Assembly: GCA_900155495.1 (NCBI GenBank)
Contig: FTLJ01000476.1
Location: 22,942 to 86,941 of the forward strand
From: Porogramme epimiltina
Taxonomy: Eukaryota > Basidiomycota > Agaricomycetes > Polyporales > Polyporaceae
Length of the DNA: 64,000 nt
Reading direction: 5' to 3'
Made by a program: the position numbers and the translations under genes. Of this stretch, positions 43,535 through 54,933 are shown piece by piece; positions within the stretch are counted from its first letter, which is position 1; every line of letters begins with the position of its first letter. A model generated the notes under the pieces. The model worked only from the letters and a program-made list of their open reading frames with translations, had not been told where the DNA came from and did not search any database.

Positions 43535-45127
43535 CTACTGGAAGCGCGCCTTCTTCGCCGCCCTCGCGTACCCCACGTCCACTTCCCGCCCACGGGCCCA
43601 CACCTTGAGTACGATGCCGACTGAGCTCAGCCACTGCAGGGAACGCCAGTCGAGGGCCGCGCAGTCACGCAAGTACAGCGCCGCGAGTGGGGGCGCGGTG
43701 CGGAGTACGTTCTGGAGGTGCGCGGCAGGGCCCGCAAGGCGATTGAGCACGTCGAGTAGACCCTCGGCGGTGAGGTGGTCGGCGTGGACCAGCGCCAGCG
43801 CGCGGAGGCGGCGCGGAGGCACGTGCCGGAGCGCAGCGCAGAGGAAGGGGTGCGTCGTGCGGGCACCCTCGAGCGTGAGCGTGAGCGCGGTGGGCATCGC
43901 GACTGGGGGAAGGGTGTGCGGGATGGCTGAGAGAAGGGAGGCGAGGAAGCGGTCGTCCAGCCAGGCGTGCGCGACGTGCAGATGGTGTAGCGCGGGCAGG
44001 CGCGGGAACGCTTTGAACACCGCGCGGAGGTGCGGAAAGACATCGGGCGTCGCCTGGGGCTGGGTCTGTCGTCGCGCGCTTGACGTGAGCGGCCCCGGGG
44101 AGATAAGGTAGAGTGCGCGGAGGGCAGGAAGGGAAAGATGAGGTAGCGCGTAGGTGAGCGCGGGGGGAACGTCTGGGCCATCCACGTACAGCGCCAGTTT
44201 GCGGAGGCGAGGGAGGTGCACTGCGCGCGAGAAGGAGGCGGAAAGCGCGTAGCGGGACGCGGTGTCTCCCTTCCACGGGAATGCCAAGCGGAGGTCCTCG
44301 AGTGCTGCGGATACTTGAAGCATGTATAGCACCTCCGCCGCGGCTTGGGGACCCCGGGTGAAGCCGTGATGTGTGTAGTCGAGGAAGGTCAGGTTCTGAA
44401 AGAGGGAGGGCGTCCATGCAAGCCGTATCCCCTGGAGTGTTGCGCGGCGCAGGCGCGGGGCAAAGCCGTTGAAGAGCGCAAACTCCTTGGTGTCGTCATT
44501 GTCCGGATACACAAGCACGAGTTCGCGCAGGGCGGAGGCTTCGACGGACGGAGAGTGCCCACAGAAGGCCGATAACGCGGCGTTCCAGAGGAATGGGGCG
44601 TATCCACCGAAGCGGATCTCGAGAGAGCGCCAGCGATGGATGTGGGGCGCGATGAGGTGCATGCACAGCTGGGCGTGATTGTAGTACGCCAGGTGCGAGG
44701 CCGCGCTTCGCGGGCACAGTTGCACGTCGAGTGTGCAGGCCTTCGCCCGGCGTATTCGATGTTGCCACATCCCGAGGTTCCCGTCAAATGTGATCCGTCG
44801 CCATAAGCGCGGAGTGTGCAGCGCGGTGTACCGCCATGCCCGGCAGACATGAGAGACTGTCACGGGAAACATGACATCCTCCTCCGCGCCGAGCACAAAG
44901 ATGTGCGCGAGGACTTCCGGTGGGAGCTGTGTGATACGGTGGGGACGGCGGATCGGGGCCCGTGCGGCGTTAGCGGCAGCGGCGGCGGCAGCAGCTGCAG
45001 CATGTTGGGACGCCCGGGGTCGACGATCATACTTGGGGGGCTCTGCGGGTGTGCGGTGACAGCAAGCGTCAGTGTACGGGTCGTGGAACGAGAAGCGCGA
45101 CACGCAACGGGGTCGCGGAGGGGGCAC
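43535..45127 (-). CDS. F-box protein with leucine-rich region
   Basis: One exon of 530 codons. After a Pro/Arg-rich start and an alanine run (ten Ala, 44970-45005), a clear F-box follows: ITQLPPEVLAHIFVLGAEED, then FPVTVSHVCRAWRYTALHTPRLWRRI. The rest is a series of degenerate leucine-rich segments (LRELVLVYPD, LEDLRLAFPW, LRKLALYVDG, LRALYLISPG, LHHLHVAHAW, LRALALVHAD), as in the fungal F-box/LRR-like group. The end has a conserved-looking GIVLKVWARGREVD block. High GC and strong G/C-ending codon use cause long frames on the other strand. Likely a substrate receptor of an SCF ubiquitin ligase. Confidence 0.88.
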   Translation of the reverse strand: MPPPRPRCVSRFSFHDPYTDACCHRTPAEPPKYDRRPRASQHAAAAAAAAAANAARAPIRRPHRITQLPPEVLAHIFVLGAEEDVMFPVTVSHVCRAWRYTALHTPRLWRRITFDGNLGMWQHRIRRAKACTLDVQLCPRSAASHLAYYNHAQLCMHLIAPHIHRWRSLEIRFGGYAPFLWNAALSAFCGHSPSVEASALRELVLVYPDNDDTKEFALFNGFAPRLRRATLQGIRLAWTPSLFQNLTFLDYTHHGFTRGPQAAAEVLYMLQVSAALEDLRLAFPWKGDTASRYALSASFSRAVHLPRLRKLALYVDGPDVPPALTYALPHLSLPALRALYLISPGPLTSSARRQTQPQATPDVFPHLRAVFKAFPRLPALHHLHVAHAWLDDRFLASLLSAIPHTLPPVAMPTALTLTLEGARTTHPFLCAALRHVPPRRLRALALVHADHLTAEGLLDVLNRLAGPAAHLQNVLRTAPPLAALYLRDCAALDWRSLQWLSSVGIVLKVWARGREVDVGYARAAKKARFQ

Positions 45128-46034
45128 TGACTGAATTGAGGTTCTCTTCTCCTGTATGATGGGACACGGGTCAATTGCGCGAACGTAAACCTTCGAATGT
45201 GGTCTGGACGTGTGTACTCACTCTGCCGCGTAGAACGACTTGACCGCGTCAAGGATCGATCTTGGGAACGCAGTGGGCTCCTGCTGGCGGGCGCGCTTGA
45301 AGGGAAAGGGCATGTCCCGCGGTGCGGAGGAGCTGGTCTAGAGGAAGAGAACGTGCCGCGCGGGCGCGGACATCCGCATTATGTATATATGTGCGCGCGC
45401 AAGGGCCGGGCGGGAGGCGAAGACAGGGAGACGAAGACGGGAGGCGGTGTGGTCGATGACGAGTGGCTGGGAAGGACGGGACCGGGGCGCACGGCTTGGA
45501 AAGAAAGCAGGCCCCCTATTGTAGGGCAGTTCCCGCCGGAGACAAAGCACGACCGCGCGGGGGCAGGAGAGACGACCGGCACAGGAACCGTAGAATGGAG
45601 AAGCGCGCTAGTGGGAACGGACAAAAACTTCGAAGGGTGCCCGAAAGGTCCTCTTGGGCTCACCTGCCCGCCCTAGCTTCCACATTACGGGACGAGGGCG
45701 CTCTCGAGGGCGGCGGCGCCCATCGATCCTCCCGATGTGTTCGTCATGGGTCGCGTTTTCTTACTGCGAACGTCTTCCAGCCGGCGGCTGGTCTCGAAAT
45801 ACCAATCTCACCCCGGCTAGGGTTAGGGCGCCGGCGCTGTCACCCATGGGTGCAGTCCGGATGAGCCGAGGTCCGATAAGGCAGCGCCGGCGGACAACAA
45901 CGCTCATCGGAAAACGTCTCGCCTCCCGAGCCGACACATAATGAACGCGAACGTCAACGGCAACGCTGTGCATTCGGCGACAGAATGTAGGTCCGACCGT
46001 ACGACAACGATGGTGCCAAGTTGCATCCGCGCAT
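45128..46034. other. Intergenic, no gene recognised
   Basis: GC-rich left part with overlapping frames on both strands (45197-45864), then a more balanced right part. No splice-linked family-like exons were found. It should include the promoter of the F-box gene and the 3' end of the hydrolase gene. Confidence 0.4.
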
Positions 46035-47279
46035 TTATATGATATCGGCGAGTAGTCGTACAAAACGCTCGGGCTCCTCCCAGTGCACCTAGGCTCGAGT
46101 TAGTGAACGGAAACACTGACGCATGGATTACTCCCCACTCACAAAGTGATTCGCTCCGGAAAGCTTATGAAGCTCCATCGGTCGCCTCCACTCCGTCGGG
46201 GCGGCGCTGTGCCTGAAGTAGACCAACACCGACGCCCAGACACAGTCGCCCACGCTCATATCGCACCAGATGACGTGAGTGCGCAGGCTCGGCCATACCT
46301 CTTCGAGCCCATCCCCAAAATCGAAACGGCGATCGCACAGCGCTTTCTCCACATTGCCCTTGTATACGTCAGGTGCAAGGATTCGGTAGAGGTACTGCGA
46401 CCCTCCATTGGAGTCGATAGCCGGCGCGTGGACTGCGAGTCGTAGTTCTTCTGGGCTCATTCGTGATGCCGTAGGCGTGAATCTTGGATCGACTCTCTGC
46501 ATTTCCTCATGAAGAGCGCGTCGAGGGGCGTACTCCGGAAGAGGGTCGATAGTGTCGGGAAATGTGAAGGGCGGGTAATAGGCCGAAGCGGTCAGTGCAA
46601 ACTCAGATGCGAGCTCGTCGAGAGACATCGCGGGCCCCCGTGTGGCTTTGATACCAACAAGTCCAGCAGGAAGAGGGCCCCCCGTAGAGGCCCAGCTTGG
46701 TTCTGTATAGACAGGGCAGGTGAATTGTGGACCTTTCAACTATGCTAATTGGAAACACGTACCATACAGGATATAACTCCGCAGGTGTGTGTTCAGAAGC
46801 TCTATTGTATCCTTGGGCACGTGGTCGGCATACGCAAAAAGAGCGTTTGTTTGACAATGTCCTGCAGACCACGCCAACAGTGACATAGGTCCAATGGAGG
46901 GGTCCGACTTCACGACTTCTTTCAAAAATGCCGCTAGTTCAAGCCCGCGGGACTGTAATGCCTTCTCTTGCCGTTCCCTGCTGGGCCCTCGTAGGTCCTC
47001 CAGCTCTTCTGCCGTATACGGGGTAGAGTGCGGGTAGTCACGAAGATTCGGGATGATGAGACGCAGGTTGTGCTCAGCAGCGCACGGGATCATTCGCCGA
47101 AAGGAAGCTGCAAAAACGTGAATCAGCACTCCGGGAATTAGCGTCGTATGTAGATACCCCTTACCGCTATGAAAACCAGAGCCATGTACGAGGACGAGGG
47201 TGGTGTAGTTTGCTGAAGGCGCTCCGCTGTCCTCGTAATAGAGGCGCGTGCCGGCATCGTCGAGCAACGCTATGGGCAT
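46035..47279 (-). CDS. Alpha/beta-hydrolase fold protein (copy 1)
   Basis: Four exons: start at 47279 (MPIALLDDAGTRLYYEDSG), joints after the HSG/ASF, ILY/EPS and NHF/VHW positions, stop at 46035. The oxyanion region is LVLVHGSGFHSG. The nucleophile elbow is LLAWSAGHC, a variant with Trp/Ala instead of the first Gly of GxSxG. The acidic residue is in VIWCDMSVGD and the His in SGANHFVHWEEPE. The last exon is short (VHWEEPERFVRLLADII) and easy to miss. No signal peptide is seen, so it is probably cytosolic. A clear paralog with the same exon joints lies at 61904-63199 on the other strand. The family is common in Agaricomycetes; the substrate is unknown. Confidence 0.85.
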
Positions 47280-47320
47280 GTGGAACACTGGTCTCTGGCA
47301 GAGTGAGTGACTCTGCACCC

Positions 47321-47327
47321 TATATAT
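47321..47327 (-). promoter_or_regulatory. TATA-like box of hydrolase copy 1
   Basis: TATATAT lies about 42 bp upstream of the ATG at 47279. It implies a very short leader if used. Confidence 0.35.
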
Positions 47328-48249
47328 GTCGAAACATGCAGCGGCTTAGAAATCGGTGTGTGTGGGAGGCCCGATGACCTATGTCATGCTCTCACCGTTG
47401 GGATATGTGCCTTTGGGTCCGCGTATACTCTTCTCCGGCCACTCTATAGAAGACTTTCAGAGCCTCTCACGTGAGTGAGAAGTCCTGCTTCGAGTTTCCA
47501 CCAGGAGGTTTCAGTAGCAGCTCCTTTACAGTGTAATTCAGAAGTTTACCCATGCACCGGAACCACGGGCTACGACTCACTTTGTATGCGTAGTACGCGA
47601 TGAGCTTTCCTGCATGTAAAACCTACTAGCAAATGAAGTTGACCCCGAGGAATCGCGGCACAGGCCTTGAAGGGTTGGGATGGCAGGGTCACGGAGGCCA
47701 TGTTGGCATGAGAGAAATGCGAAACATGGCAGCAATCGATACGTGGTAGTTGTTCAGAAAAATGTATGTCGAGGGCCTCGTTGCGTATGCATGATGCCAG
47801 CGTTCGAATGATGCACGTGACCTACGCGTCCTTCACCACTCCGCCACTCCGAGCCGCTGGTAATAGCAGGGTTGATTAAAAGTGACAAGATTGGCTTTCT
47901 TCTTGTTTAGAAGTTAGAAGACACCCGATACTCATCAGAGACGAAGGATTGATTCATTATAGGAGAGACTATTGATACAGCAGCTATAGTTTCGGGTCCG
48001 AAAGGAGTAGCACTAGGTATTATATTGGCGAGTGGAGGAGCTCGACTAAAGAAATTTATCAGCACTCAATAATGGGGGTACGTATAAGATCAAATATTAC
48101 CGGTGAGAGAGAGAAAGAGCAGTTTAACTCGCGCAATAGCCGGACATCAGGCCAGCTATTGGTAGTTAAGAATGAACAAGGTAGGCAGCCGAGGTGGCTA
48201 CATTAATGCCGTTGTCGGTTAATGTCTCGCCTAATACAGTGACTACAGT
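47328..48249. other. Intergenic, AT-rich, no gene recognised
   Basis: Low GC compared with the flanks; no frame of notable length and no repeat ends seen. Confidence 0.45.
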
Positions 48250-48895
48250 TTATGGTGTACCTACAGGCATGATTTCATCTTCACTGACATCCTTCTTGTA
48301 CTCTGGGGCTTTAGCCAGTGCCTGGCCATACTTCCTGAGCCTCTCGATTCCACTGTGTTCTCGAAGCTTTCGTTCAATGCAACAGGGGACTAGTACAATA
48401 GGGAGACGTGTTATTCAAAATGTTGTGAAAGAAGGAAGGTGATCGAGATGTACTGGGTAGCTCAATAGGGCATCTCATTTGGAGATACCTGATGTTCTTG
48501 AACGCTTTTGAATGCTGGACGCGTGGAGGAAACCAGTTGTTGGCATATGCCTCGGCTCTCTCATTCATAGATAGATCCGGCGCTGGTTGTCCAGAGCTCA
48601 CAAGCCCTAAACGGCATGTAAGTAGATAACCGCGTCGTGGGATGTCCTGTGTCTTTCCTCGATAATAGACTATCGGGATCAAGCTGGGGCTGTCGAGTGA
48701 CGTCAGACTAGCGAAATACAATGAAGCACAATCAAAGGGTCCTTTCGATTCAACTCGCTCTTGAGTATATCCGTACGCTTCGATACAGAGCTGTCCTAAT
48801 TTCTCCTCTGAGAATACGTATCCACCCACATAGATGTCGAGTGGCTCCTTGAGGCCGAGGGCGACGTGACACATGAAGTAATCAGCGTAATCCAT
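48250..48895 (-). CDS. Orphan two-exon gene, function unknown
   Basis: Exon 1 (48489-48895) and exon 2 (48250-48352) join in frame (donor gtatct, acceptor cacag) to 169 aa. The product starts MDYADYFMCHVALGLKEPLD and has segments GYVFSEEKLGQLCIEAYG and a charged C-terminus (IERLRKYGQALAKAPEYKKD, then EDEIMPVGTP). Without the splice, exon 1 runs into a low-quality Ser-rich tail. There is no signal peptide, membrane segment or known domain. The start may be preceded by a further exon. It lies in a gene-poor, AT-rich stretch, so it might also be the remnant of a larger gene. Confidence 0.45.
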
Positions 48896-50761
48896 GACAG
48901 TAGAAAAATGGAAGGGTGTTTTATGGAGTATTTTACAAACCTTTCCTTACCACAAATTCTGATGGTTGAATGCGATGACTGCTGAAGTGCTGACGGCTGC
49001 ACCCACTTCCTCACTAATTAAACGCGTCTACGCGTCGTCACGATCACGTGAATCTCACGTGCTTCTCCCGTCACCAGCACAAAGAGTCAATGATCGCTAT
49101 GTTCGGTTTCAGGCTAACTCTAGGTTTGGCAAACCCGTTACTCACTACCAGTTTCCGACGTCACCGGGCCACTGGGCGAGCCTGTCTACATGCTTAGGCT
49201 TTGGCTAGTAAGTCTCGACCTCCACCATTCGCACATGATTGGAGCAGCCTTGGCCATTCCTCATACCATCTGACGCATCTCCGTCACGGTGAAGGCGACC
49301 TTATTAGTAGTCGTGTAATGCCACGAGATAGTACGAGTGACAACGTCGTCAGGAGGCGATGACATGATATTTTGTGGTAAGAATACGTTTATTGTGCGCA
49401 TAGGGACCGACTTCCGTACTCTTTCAGAATACCAGCCGTGGATACCTTCAACTGGCACTGCACACACGATTCCCACCGACAGTCCCCCCCCCCGGTATCC
49501 GTTCGACAGATGTGGCACCGGATACACTACCATATAAGGGTTTGATGTAGCCTCCTGGGCTACACTGCCCGTCTGCTTTATGGCGATATCACAAGTTTTG
49601 TGGTTTCATTGAGCGTCGAGTCGCGGGCAACCACGGTGCGCAGCTCCCTCGCGACACAACTCACCTTCTCCATCCAGGTGAGCCATGGCATCTAAATGCG
49701 TCGCCCTTCTGCGCGTGAAACACCCTCTTACTACTAGCTTCTCCTCAGCATGGTGCGACGGCACAGTCACTTGCCACCCTGTTGGACATTACCAACTACT
49801 TCATTGCCCTAGATATAGTGCAGAGTGCTGTCGCAGCAGCGCTGCGCCGTCACCTCTCTTGTTCCGTGCTCATCCTGCCTCACACGAACGACCTTGCCCT
49901 CTCTCAGACGCCAGCTGCGATGCTCGAAACTCCAGATTTCGGTGTGTACTTCGCCGCGAAAGTCTCCCCCTCACTCACAGGGGTCCCGGACGTGTATTTA
50001 TTGACGTATTCAGGTATGAGATCAATTTTACTCCAATCAGTATCTTCGCGAGCCTTCTTCACGCTATTTGCAGAGCTGATACTGGTTTCGACACATAGGT
50101 GGTCTTCGTAACGATGTTCATTATGTATAGACTCATCACACACCTGTGGATTCCAGTCGCCCCAGATGCCTCTCTTCCGGTTAGCTAACGTGTTTCCCTG
50201 TCCACGCCAGCTTTCCCCTGCTATATACTCAAGTGCCGTAGACGCGAGGTGCACACGCATTATTTTCTGAGACCTTCTTTTGCCTTCCTTGGAGTGCCAC
50301 GAGTGTGCTGAGTACTCACTGTCTCCCTGCTTGACGTAGTCTCTCTGTCGGGACCACGAATAGAACCGCGTTTCTGGCCACCTCGAGGCTACCCTCGTGC
50401 CCTAAAAAGGCTGTACAGAACCTTCTTCATCATTCTGCAGGCATTCTCTCCGGGTCTCTCTAACCCCGCGGTCACTCAGCGATTGGCGCCTCGCCTCGCC
50501 TCGCCTCCTCTGCCTCCTCTCGATCTCGGCCTTCCTCTCCTTCGTCCGAAAATGGTTTCCACGCCTATTCATACACGGTATTCGACGCCCGAAGACGAGC
50601 CAGCCCTGGACACGCGTGAGCGAGAGATGACGCAGCAGAAGAGCCTTCGCCCACTCACTGCCTTACTAGCCAGGTCCCAGCCATTTCCAAGGATCACGTT
50701 ACAAGTCTGTCCGTACAGGACGCAGCTTACACCGGCTCCACGGGCGCGGGGCTTATAAGGC
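48896..50761. other. Intergenic with weak coding signals
   Basis: A plus frame around 49770-50111 (LATLLDITNYFIALDIV onward) and a minus frame at 49904-50260 overlap; neither has a start, splice context or family to support it. A C run of 9 lies near 49487. The right end leads into the promoter of the first small secreted gene. Confidence 0.35.
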
Positions 50762-50767
50762 TATAAA
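50762..50767 (+). promoter_or_regulatory. TATA box of secreted paralog A
   Basis: TATAAA lies 69 bp upstream of the ATG at 50836. Confidence 0.5.
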
Positions 50768-50835
50768 GCGACCTGTATACCCCCCTACACCCCAGTCATT
50801 TCCCCGTTGTACGCCTCTTGCCCTACCAAATCAAG

Positions 50836-51377
50836 ATGCTGTTCTTCCTCGTGTTTTCACTTCTCTTCGTCACTGCGCTCGCGCAGCGCATAGCCATCGG
50901 TGCTCCCTCCGAATGGTCTACCATTTCCCCAGGAAGCAATATCACAGTCCAGGTCGAGCGTCCTGTACGTATTAATGCTGCCCGCATGTTCTTCGCTCAT
51001 CCGCTTGTTCTTTCAACGCAGCTTACCCTCACAGGCTCAGAAGAGGTCTCCATTGCGATCGGCTTCTGGCCGTGCGCCGGGCACTGTGCCGACCAAGACA
51101 TGACCCAGGTCCTCGGCGAGGTGGCCTACGCCGGACATTACACCCCGCTGCTCATCTCGCCGGGCGTTCCCCCCTTCGAGAACTTCACGGTCGGTGTGCC
51201 CGACCACTTCAAAGCGGGAGAAGTGAGCCTAAACGTCGCGCACTTCTCGCTCATCGGAGTGAGTCCTCCGCGTCCCTTTCCGGTACGGGCGGTGCTGACT
51301 GGCCTTTCCCGCTGTTCCAGGCCGCGGCGATGCCGTTCTTGGAGGTAGCGAACATCACGCTGAACCTTGTCGTATGA
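50836..51377 (+). CDS. Small secreted protein, paralog A of a four-member local family
   Basis: Three exons (50836-50964, 51022-51258, 51321-51377; 140 aa). A signal peptide (MLFFLVFSLLFVTALAQ) precedes a ~120-residue domain with alternating short strands, probably a beta-sandwich (inference). Features shared with the other three copies: a mature start near RIAIGAPSEWSTISPGSNIT, then VQVERP before intron 1 (phase 0), a VSIAIGFWPC block with a second Cys three residues on (C-x3-C), ENFTVGVPDHF, LNVAHFSLIG before intron 2 (phase 0), and a short last exon, PFLEVANITLNLVV. Three N-glycosylation sites (NIT, NFT, NIT). No membrane anchor, GPI signal or catalytic motif. Similar unnamed secreted proteins are widespread in Agaricomycetes, as far as I recall; function unknown. 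Confidence 0.88.
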
Positions 51378-52161
51378 TATTGCGCGTGCAGTGTCGCAGG
51401 CCCGAGCTCGGACTCCACACCGGACAGGATCACACGGACGAACTTTGTAATAACGGTCATCGCACTCCGTATGTATAATTAGTGGGAACATAGGTCGGAC
51501 GGAACTTTGAATCATCCTCGTTGGCTCCGGAGACGGGGTAAATAGTATAGTATGTAAAGCGAATCGCGGTTGTAATGACGATCATGGCGCTGCTGGCCGT
51601 TTTTCAGTACCAAGACCCATGACGTCATGTCTTATTTAGGACAAATCAGCGTGAGAACCGCTCTAACTCTATTTTCCCCGTCTGAGCACCCGAGCCTCCG
51701 AGAGTGCGCTGCAAGTTGCAACAGACCTCACAGCTTGCATACCAGTCATGCTCCCGCACAACATTGTACAGAGCTGCTACCCTTCTCGTCTCGCCATACT
51801 CCAGGCAGCCACGGAAATCGGTAGACACGCGCTTGCCGAACCGGACTTGCAGCGGCCACATGTCTGTCGTCACTCCACTTCATCCTACGCAGCCTCATAG
51901 CCTAGTCAACACGAGCCCATCAAGACCAAGCCGACGTGCTCCTCCGTGCCGAGCTGTTTTTGTATAGCGGACCCCACTGCTTTCGGCCCACGGACCCCGT
52001 TGGAAAAGACCGCCACGCATAGGAGGGGTGTAGAACATAGCGTCGGCCGGAAGGTGGCGCGCCGCCTCCTGTCCGGACGGCAGCGTCAACAGGAGTACGC
52101 ACGGACTGCCTCCACAACGAATTAGCCTTTGTCCGCCCCCTCGGAAGCAAGGCTGCCTGCG
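51378..52161. other. Intergenic between secreted paralogs A and B
   Basis: The 890-bp spacer between same-strand paralogs; only short frames. The right end holds the TATA-like box of paralog B. Confidence 0.5.
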
Positions 52162-52169
52162 TATATATA
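52162..52169 (+). promoter_or_regulatory. TATA-like box of secreted paralog B
   Basis: TATATATA lies about 100 bp upstream of the ATG at 52269. Confidence 0.45.
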
Positions 52170-52268
52170 CAACCTCGTCCTGCGCCGTTCCTCCAGCCCC
52201 ACACCGCACTCGACAGCACTCCCTCCCCTATCCAATCCTTAACGAACACGACCTCAACGACCCCGACG

Positions 52269-52849
52269 ATGAAGACCGTCCTCGCTCTTGCCTGCCTCGC
52301 CGCCTCTGCCTCTGCGCAGCGCATCCTCATCAGTGCGCCCGCAGACATGTCGACCATCACCCCTGGGAGCAACATCACTGTCGAAGTGGACAAGCCTGTA
52401 CGTTTCCCTCTCTTCGTCTGCTGTTCGCTCGTCGCTGAACTATAGCTCCCTCCTCCCTGCACCCCCCTTACTTCCCCCGCGTAATAGAATTCGCTCACGG
52501 GCTCCACGGAAGTGGGCATCGCGATCGGCCTTTGGCCGTGCGGCGGCCAGTCCTGTGCTGCGACGAACGTGAGCGGGATCCTCGGCGACCTCCTCTACAG
52601 CGGCCCCTTCAACCCCCAATACGACAACTCGAACCCTGCCAAGCCCCCTCACCAGAACTTCACCATCACCGTCCCGGCGTCGTTCACAAGCGGGCAGGTT
52701 AGCTTGGGTGTTGCCCACCTCGAGGTGGTTGGGGTGCGTGCCATCGTTCACTTACGAGGAGTCATGAGACCCTGATCGTACTTTCGAACTTTCAGGCCAG
52801 CGGCACCCCTTTCTACGAGTTCGTGAACGCTACTCTCGTCGTCCAGTAA
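52269..52849 (+). CDS. Small secreted protein, paralog B
   Basis: Three exons (52269-52397, 52488-52733, 52796-52849; 142 aa) with intron phases and positions identical to paralog A. The signal peptide is MKTVLALACLAASASA, then the family start QRILISAPADMSTITPGSN. The Cys pair is in LWPCGGQSC (C-x4-C). A longer loop than in A (GPFNPQYDNSNPAKPPHQ) precedes NFTITVPASFTSGQVSLGV. Four potential N-glycosylation sites (NIT, NVS, NFT, NAT). The C-terminus is PFYEFVNATLVVQ. A and B are closer to each other in the Trp-Pro-Cys block than to C and D, suggesting they are an older or separately duplicated pair. Confidence 0.88.
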
Positions 52850-53078
52850 AGGTCTACGTGACCCCTCTCTTGGACGCCATCCCCTTCTGCTTTGACGACG
52901 CGTCTTGCCCGCACAATCTGGACATTTGCATCTCATGGACATATTAACACTCATTCATGTAACATACCCATCGTTCTCCATCGTGTAATCGCACACTATC
53001 CTTCTAAGTGGAAAATGGTGGGGGAAGTGGACCGCCATTGCTATGAGCACAAGCCCACATACAGCATCCAACGACACA

Positions 53079-54933
53079 TCAACCTGTACCAGCACTTGGG
53101 CCCATTCCACTGCTTTCGACGTCCTGTTTCTCTTCTTGAGCCGCAGGGTCGTCATCCTCATTGTCTTCGGCGCGGCGTGCGTCTTCCTCCTTCACCTTCC
53201 TCTCTCGCTCCCTATTCTCCGCCGCGCCGTTCATCCCCTTCTTCTCCATCTCCGCCTCCTCAGTAGCAGCTGCCACAGCCTCCTCATCCTCGCTCGACCC
53301 ACTCGACCCGCTCGAGCTTACACTCGCCTGCCTCAAGATCCTCGGACTCCCCTGAGCGCCTCCCTTCCCCGTCGCGGCGCCACCCCGCGCGCTCCGCTTC
53401 TCCTCGTTCCTGCGCTCCTTCCACCGCTTCAACCGCTCGTCGAACCCGTCCATCGCGCGCACCCGCCCAAGGGCGCCGAGGTTCTCCGGGCGCGCGAGGA
53501 ATTCCTCGAGCACAGGCAGCAGCGCCTTCTGCGGGCGATACGTCCCCGAGTCGTTGTCAATAACGAGCTCGTATGCAGACGGTGGGAGCGTGCTCGGGTG
53601 CTCTGTCGCGTCCGCGCCCTCCGCTTCTTGGACATCCTGGCTATTTGGAGGTGTAGTGACATCGCGAAGTCGTGCAACGCTCCCGGAATGGTGAGGGTGG
53701 GTGTGGTGGGCCCGGCGAACGAAGAACTCGCCGCTGTATGCGATCTCGAGTGCAACGTCTGAGTGCATCGTGTGTTTGCTCAGCAAGCCGATGGCGAACT
53801 CCTCGCCCGTTTCCTGTTGCTCTTATGAGCGCGCTCACACACCGACGAAGCCTGAGACTCACAGTGAATCGCCACTGGCCATCCAACATGATGACGTAGG
53901 TGAATATCCTCCCCTCCGTCCCATACTCTGCCATCTCTAGGAACTTGCGCGCGAACGCTTCGTCAGGACGCCTCTCCTGGACCTGCGAGCCTTCGCTTCC
54001 TTCCCCTGTAGGTGTCCTTGGATCGTCCCCGACAACTCCCCAAGCGGTGTTCTTGTCCCACTTGTATATCGCGCGATGTTGTTTGTGCAGCGCGCGATTG
54101 AGCAACATGCCTTCGACGCCTCGCGCGCGGAACATCGCCTTTACGAATGGCCTGAAGCCGACGTACCGATGGCGTAACGACGCCGGTACCGGCCCCGCGA
54201 GCTGCAGTTGGTTCGATTTGAACGCTTGCACGGATGTGAGCCGCGTCGCGAGGGGAGAGAAATGGCGCGCGAAGACATCTGGGCGGTGCGCGCCCCATGT
54301 TAACCTAAACGCGAATGAATAAGGGGGGGACAGAAACGTACGGGGTCCCAATGTATACACTCTATCCACATCCCCCCCTTCAACGCGCGGTGCTTGACCA
54401 AGCACGCGCACGCTGACCACAACCCGCACTCGGTGCCCGACGCGGCCGCGCGTAACCGCCTTCGCGAGGTACGTCGCGACACGCGCGCGCAGCCCCCCAT
54501 GTCTCTTATGCACCTTGTACTCGCGCTCCCCCGTGTCCCATCCCTCCCTCAGTGCCCCTCCATCACTACCATTCATGTCGCGCGCGGGGTCGGGGAAGCG
54601 CAAGGTAGCCTTGCCTAGGCGGTCGTCGGCGTTGCCCGGGTCTTCGTCCATGAGTTCTAGGGTAAGGAAGAAGCCGGACGCGGGGACGCCAGAGACGACC
54701 CAGCGCGCGTCGTTGAAGGTGGGGTTCAATGTACGGCGTACTGTCGTGGTGCGAAATGTGATGGGTTCAGCATGGGAGGCGGTAGGGGTATGCGGATGGG
54801 GTACTAGGGTAGCGAGGAGGTAGGGGTCGGAGGCAAGGGTGTTGAGATCACCGATGGGGATGTTGGTCGCGCGGTAAAATATGATTTCGCAGGTGTATCG
54901 CGGCGACGATGCAGAGGGTTCTGAGAAAGTCAT
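53079..54933 (-). CDS. C2-domain protein
   Basis: Two exons joined between GQWRFT and ETGEEFAIG (intron about 53816-53864). Residues ~10-140 form a C2 domain (CEIIFYRATNIP, SDPYLLATLV, TVRRTLNPTFND, FFLTLELMDEDPGNADDRLG), with the Asp-rich loops expected for calcium and phospholipid binding. A central region of ~250 residues (PDVFARHFSPLATRL, FRPFVKAMFRARGVEGMLLN, AIYKWDKNTAWGV, GRIFTYVIMLDGQWRFT) is typical of a fungal family that pairs one C2 domain with an uncharacterised conserved part. The C-terminal ~90 residues are acidic and Ser/Glu-rich, predicted disordered. The gene sits inside the secreted-protein cluster but is unrelated to it. A membrane-associated cytosolic role is likely (inference). 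Confidence 0.82.

Noticed and set aside
49685..50260. Gene on either strand at 49.7-50.3 kb
   Set aside because: Frames on both strands overlap, none has a recognisable domain, and the splice signals needed are weak.
54312..54350. Possible short intron in the C2 gene
   Set aside because: The gtacgt...tttag span is 37 nt, and using it creates an immediate stop; the uninterrupted frame stays open and reads through plausibly.
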